A stretch of DNA of 64,000 nt from Luidia sarsii (lineage: Eukaryota > Echinodermata > Asteroidea > Paxillosida > Luidiidae), in the NCBI GenBank assembly GCA_949987565.1, contig OX465107.1, positions 20,553,654 through 20,617,653 of the forward strand, given 5' to 3'. The notes under the pieces are model-generated. The model did no database searches, was not told where the DNA came from, and was given only the letters and a program-made list of their open reading frames with translations. Position numbers and translations under genes: made by a program. Positions 59,314-64,000 of this stretch are shown here, piece after piece; the stretch's first letter is position 1; each line of letters starts with the position of its first letter.

Positions 59314-59575
59314 TTGTGACCCGGCACAGCAAAATGAGGATAACCCCACTTTTGAGATTTTGAGGTTTTCTAATGATGTGAAAGAGTATATACCATTAGC
59401 TTTCAAATGATATCAAAATATAATATCCTCTAATACTTAAACTTTCCGAAAATACAAACAAAAGAAAATTGATTTGTAGGCCTAATCGAATTGTGGAGAT
59501 ACTTTAACTTCAGGCGTTGTTTACTTAAAAAGTGTTTTGGTGGGATATTCCTCATGTCGCTGTGCCGGGTCACAA
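59314..59575 (+). mobile_element. MITE family Z, complete copy
   Basis: Exact 17-bp inverted ends (TTGTGACCCGGCACAGC and its complement), continuing inward with ATGAGGA and TCCTCAT. Copies are at 23181 and 63240. Confidence 0.85.
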
Positions 59576-59744
59576 TTGCTCAATAATACCTACAACATTA
59601 ATGGTTGCGCTGAGCATGTACCTCCATGCACGCGTTGAGTGACACTACTCGCCCGGTGCGTTTTAGCCTTGCATTCCGGTCCTTTATACGCGTAATCCTA
59701 GGCCTATTTCTCAAACAATGTTGCAAACTGCTCCGTCACTGACG

Positions 59745-60091
59745 TAAAGGCCCTATACAACACCTATACAGGTCTAGTGTTAAACATTCAAAAAAAGAAA
59801 TCCTGCGAAGGTTTCAGCTCAAAATGGTAATCTGAGAAAGCAGACAAAGGCAAAAAAAAACATCACGGTTTTTGCACCGTTCTTTAGTGTAAGAAGTAGT
59901 TTATTACACGCAAGTAATAAACTATTTGTCGATGTTTGAGTGAAGATTTCGCGAGAAGTACCGCATCCCAGACCGTAAGATTTCAACATGAGGATTCTAT
60001 CGTGACCATCTACAAACTATATATGTAAATTCGAAGGAAATCTGTGGACATCGATGTGTTCCGATCTTCCCAATGCTGCATTGGGCCTTTT
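59745..60091 (+). mobile_element. MITE family Y, complete copy
   Basis: Ends TAAAGGCCCTATACAACACC and CAATGCTGCATTGGGCCTTT. It is the best copy of the family and shares CACGGTTTTTGCACCGT, a small internal hairpin, with the 24707 copy. Confidence 0.85.
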
Positions 60092-61742
60092 CAATGAAAA
60101 ACAAAAAAAGTACACGTGACCCTTCTTTGGGATGGTTTACTTAAAGAGAGTCATAAACAAGGAGGTAAGGAACTGCAATTACACTCACGGTGGGACTCGG
60201 TTTTATTTCTCTGCCTCTTAGAATCCAATCTTAGGTCTGACTCGGTTCTCATACAAATAGTGCTACTTTGCATTAACTAAAAGGAACGTCCGTTCGAGTG
60301 AACGCGCTATAATGGGTTAAACCAAAATCTTACGGGGGGCAGTAAGACTTCAACTTGTGACATACACACTACAACACCCAAACTAGTGGATGACCTGACT
60401 TGCTGATGCTCGCGGGACCTTCCTGCATGCCTTCGGGCAATGTCCCGCAGCTGGGATCGATAGATACTCCGGGGGAAGTATTCAAGACAGGATTAAAGTT
60501 CAAGAGCGACGGTAGTTCGTCCTCGACTTCAGAAGGTCATTTTTTTTTTTTACCCCATTCGCTTAACACTGCATGAGTGCGATTGACTCCCAATCATTAT
60601 TCCCACATCTCACACACACACGGCACACACACACACACACCCCACATTAATATGGTCACCTCGAACCTTAGAAAATACCCTCGACCGATTCAGTAATGGT
60701 CTGAACCATACCAGCGCACAAGCACCCCAGGCCTTGATTTGATAAACCATAACGCCAGTTTGCCATCGTTCCAACCGAACAAATAAATACCTGACATCAT
60801 TAAAAAAAAAAATGAAAGACAGGGCCGTGCAACTTTTACACGGCTTTCCCGGAGTGGCTGCAAGCGAGCCGTTCGGCCGTGGTATAGGGGGAATAATAAT
60901 AAACAATGACTACCGCTCTCTCTCCCCCCTCAATTCATCAGAATCAAACACCCCCCCCCCTCTTCCCAGTTCCTCGTCCTCCCCCTGCCCGTCAGATTGC
61001 CAAGCACTGAAATCCTTCCAGCCTCACCTAATCACACTGGAGGCCAAGCGAAAAAAAGGGGGGGACCTTTTCTTTTCTCTATATCTCAGTCAAGGTGTAT
61101 AAAAATGTGGTTTCCACCCTTCTATATAGCTGAACTTTCTTTCGGAGGCGAATTTCCCGCACGAGCAAAAAAAAAGAAAGAAAGAAGAGAAGCCAAAACA
61201 GACCCGAGGTGGAATTACGCTCCAGGAACAGTGCGAATAATCTGCAGCGTTGTTTCCGTTGGCCCCGAGGTATACAGTACAGGCGCATGAGGTCGTTCAG
61301 GAAACAGTGTAAAAAAAAATAAGAAGAATCAAAAAAAGAAACCCTCGGTCGTTCGGGTTTCAGACTTGTCCGGAAGGGGGGAAAAACACCCGCAAGGAGA
61401 AGAACAATTCATCTCGAAGAGAAAATCTCATTCTGTATAAAACGACAAGGAATTCACTTACTTTCTTTTCTCTCTCTCTCTCTCCTCTCACACACAGTGG
61501 GAAAGGAAGGCGAATTGTTTGTCTTCACTTGTTGTTGACGAGAACGGATTGGCAGAAAAGCCACAGCGACCGCATGCAGCGAAAAATGCCACCTCAATGT
61601 GGACTTGGAAATGGTTTTTCATAGAATTTATCCGATCTGCCTTCGAGGAGGGTCCTGTATGTCGTAACGTCCCTACAACATGTTCAAGATTCGACACAAA
61701 GTACCCAGTAAAGCACACGAATAGTGCAAACGTCTTTCTGAC
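60092..61742. other. Unassigned; simple repeats and weak donors
   Basis: Contains an (AC)n run at 60605-60640, and a C-run at 60951-60960. A minus-strand donor-like GAAA/GTAAGT lies at 61456, after CT/GA-rich sequence. No coding exon could be supported. Confidence 0.4.
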
Positions 61743-62130
61743 TTAAAGGTAGGGGGACACCATTTTTTTGCAGGAAGGTCCAAGAATCGCATCCATATAC
61801 TTATTCTTACCCACCATGCACATGATGAAATAACACATCTGCGTAACATTCGGCTCGACCCGTCAACCACGTCACGAGAAAACAGTGGGAATGATATTAT
61901 ATGCTGACCCTTTTCAGACAGAGAGGGCGGAGTTTTTAAAAGGGCACCTTTCCCCAACGACCGTTCGCGGACGGTCGTTGGAAATCCCTACAAAATTCTT
62001 CTCTTCTCGGAGATGGTATAGCTACAAATTCACAGTTTTACTAACTTCCTGATGGGTAGGCTGAGTAATGTTTAAGATTTGGAACGCTCGGCAATTGGGC
62101 ATTTTGCAAATGGTGTCCCTCGGCCTTTAG
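61743..62130 (+). mobile_element. MITE family X copy
   Basis: Ends TTAAAGGTAGGGGGACACCA and GCAAATGGTGTCCCTCGGCC. It carries an extra hairpin, ACGACCGTTCGCGGACGGTCGT, near 61959-61980, absent from other members. Confidence 0.8.
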
Positions 62131-62170
62131 ATGACCCAAATGTATGAAGTCAAACAGCTGGGGGGCCTCG

Positions 62171-62244
62171 TTTTTCGATCCTAGCAGGATCTTTCTCAAA
62201 AGCAGGACCTTTTAGAAGTTTCCTAGCATCGAAACGTCAGGCTG
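62171..62244. repeat. Head-to-head stem-loop repeat, GAAACGTC type
   Basis: The minus strand reads TTTGAGAAAGATCCTGCTAG then GATCGAAAAACG; the plus strand reads TTTCCTAGCATCGAAACGTC. The halves face each other around AAAAGCAGG. GAAACGTC after a GATCCT-GCT-AGGATC stem resembles the hammerhead-like motif at 15269. Confidence 0.6.
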
Positions 62245-62359
62245 TCTACATAATTGTCGAGATGTTTCAGATTTGATATACAGGTGTAATAATTATGATT
62301 TTTCCGTGGAGGAGTCGAGGAAAATTTACTGATTTACAGTAAATAAACTCTATTGTTTT

Positions 62360-62475
62360 GCCCGATTGCCTGCTGTAAAAGAAATTCAGGCAGCGCGGGC
62401 GGGATTCGAACCGGCAACTCCTGCTTCCCAGGACGGACGTCTTAGCCCGTAGCCCAGGCACCGAGTTGGTCGAGA
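62360..62475 (-). mobile_element. tRNA-derived SINE, family 2
   Basis: Good copy: A-box region CAACTCGGTGCCTGGGCTAC, B box CCGGTTCGAATCCCGCCC, and body GCTGCCTGAATTTCTTTTAC then AGCAGGCAATCGGGCAAA. Confidence 0.75.
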
Positions 62476-62574
62476 GATGGATTCGAATCTGTATAGCGGT
62501 ATGATATAGGTACCGCGTTGCGTCGTGTAATCATACTATTATGATGGAACTCGATGTGTAAATTAAAAAACTGT

Positions 62575-62700
62575 ATACTCAGTGCTTTGCCCGATTGCCT
62601 GCTGAAAAGAAAATGCAGTCAGGTTGGGCGGGATTCGTGCAGCCTGTATTTTTTTCAACGGGCAACTGGGCAAATCACTGAGCATACAATGTTTTAATGA
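62575..62700. mobile_element. Inverted pair of SINE family 2 bodies
   Basis: GTATACTCAGTGCTTTGCCC and GGGCAAATCACTGAGCATAC form the arms around one B-box-bearing head remnant (GGGCGGGATTCG). Confidence 0.7.
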
Positions 62701-63239
62701 AGGTACACGTCGAGTGCGGCAAACCCTTGTTGCAGGGGGGAATCATTATTTTTGTAAGAGTTGTATACGATTTCTATAGGGTTATTCGACTCAGTGAGCG
62801 CTTCGCAACATTTTGTAATAATAATTGGCGAAGGAAATAAAACCCGGACGTGTTCGGCTGAACCTTTCACGACACAATATTCGGGGAGGGGGCCGGTCGC
62901 ACCACATGGTAATAAAAAAAAATCTCAAGTTGTGCAGTGTGGCCACGCGACACTGTTTCTCTGACCTACTTCAAGCAAATACCACTGGGTGAAAAAAAGG
63001 CGGGAGCTGGCCTTATTAAAACAGCCACGACTGTCTTCCTGAAAAGGCCAAATCTCTCCGCCCCCTTCCCCTTGGGGGGGGGGGGGCTGCCACAAGTCTT
63101 TAACGCAATTATAAGTTGTTGTTTTTCTGTCATCTTTTGCTATTAAAACATAACACAGAGTGAAACTATAATAACGATTGCCTTTCAGAGAAAAACCCCA
63201 CTTCTTGTAATTTCAACCACCCGCGATTTGCTATTTATA

Positions 63240-63490
63240 ATGTGACCTGGCACAATAGCCCACCAAAACACTTTTTGAGTAAACAACGCCTGAAGTTAAA
63301 GTATCTTCACAATTCGATTACAACTTCTTTTTCGGAAAACTTCTTTTTCTTTTTTTCGGAAATTTTAAATATTAGAGGATATTACATTTTGATATAATTT
63401 GAAAGCTAATGGTATACTCTTTCACATCATTAGAAAATCTCAAAATCTCAAAAGTGGGGTTATTCCTCATTATGCTGTGCCGGGTCACAT
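63240..63490 (-). mobile_element. MITE family Z, complete copy
   Basis: Inverted ends ATGTGACCTGGCACA and TGTGCCGGGTCACAT, with a TTCTTTTTCGG duplication inside. Opposite in orientation to the copy at 59314. Confidence 0.85.
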
Positions 63491-63751
63491 TAAGTACTAT
63501 AGCGTGCGGCGTCACTATTTCGATGCATCTGCTGTCCATGCTGTATGGTTTATACGATTACACAGTGCTCCAACTGCCAAAGGGAATTCTTTGTGATCGA
63601 ATGGAATCTGTCTGATCCGTCCGATTTGGAGTGCCCGGTACCCTCGGGCGATGGAGGCGTACAAAGTCCACGCACGCACAATAATAGCAGCAATTTAGTT
63701 CGGGCCTATGTCTCGTCCTTCATACGCGCTTTCCTGTCTCGCAATGAATAA

Positions 63752-63780
63752 TACATGTACATGTACATGTACATGTACAT
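63752..63780. repeat. (ACATGT)n run
   Basis: A perfect run of almost five units, isolated from the main field of this repeat in the first 9.4 kb. Confidence 0.9.
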
Positions 63781-64000
63781 AACAAGGGTGACATGGGTCT
63801 ATTATGGCGAGCGTAATTCCCCGTATAGCTAGACCCACAATAAATAACCGTATAAAAACATTGGGCCAAAGATTGTTCGGCCGAATCGTCAGCCAAATAC
63901 TATAGCCTGCATCTGATTCAACTACACGTGTTGTGAGTTTGGGATTGAGCACAGCCTGTCCGTAAGGAGGCTTTAATTAACCAATCATGTCATCAGTGGA

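Noticed and set aside
62395..62470. tRNA gene with B box GGTTCGAATCC
   Set aside because: The same head and attached body recur at 21.6 and 44.9 kb, so it is a SINE; no sound anticodon stem.

Overview
This window looks like animal (metazoan) nuclear DNA, not bacterial or viral. Coding sequence is sparse and split by introns with GT-AG (once GC-AG) borders. The rest is dense in short inverted-repeat transposons (MITEs), tRNA-derived SINEs and simple-sequence arrays. The very frequent TACATGTA, ACCGGTA and TAGGCCTA words are what I would expect of a deuterostome marine invertebrate, most likely an echinoderm; this is inference from base-word habit, not from a marker gene.

Layout. 1-9.4 kb: a minus-strand gene of unknown function whose visible exons (6168-6224, 3750-3881, 7-135, perhaps 658-718) are all joined in phase 1. 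It lies in DNA saturated with GTACAT repeats, and one intron carries a 1.27-kb hAT-like element with an exact 8-bp target duplication. 9.4-27 kb: repeat-rich DNA with ACTAGT arrays, foldbacks, a Penelope-type hammerhead-like motif at 15.27 kb, an unusual element built of CCCGGGGA and GTGTGAA words at 17.0-17.8 kb, several MITE copies, and two likely minus-strand first exons at 16.2 and 27.1 kb. 27.6-39 kb: purine-rich arrays, MITEs, foldbacks, and a 270-bp block present twice. 39-43 kb: the best gene in the window, a two-exon minus-strand gene for a 120-residue myristoylated IRS-type PTB protein (FRS2/DOK-like), with a 1.7-kb 21-bp minisatellite starting about 90 bp after its stop codon. 43-64 kb: a CAGC array, TIR elements, a SINE split by a MITE, an 18-bp minisatellite, CpG-rich promoter-like DNA near 50.3-51 and 57-57.7 kb, four large purine/pyrimidine-asymmetric arrays (51.0, 52.6, 54.5 and 58.2 kb), a possible short minus-strand gene at 55.3 kb, and more MITEs.

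No gene cluster or shared pathway is evident; the genes look unrelated. All long open frames in the window (up to 584 codons) lie in repeats and are judged non-coding. Exon calls rest on reading frame, splice sites, phase and start context only; none has been tested against transcripts or databases.
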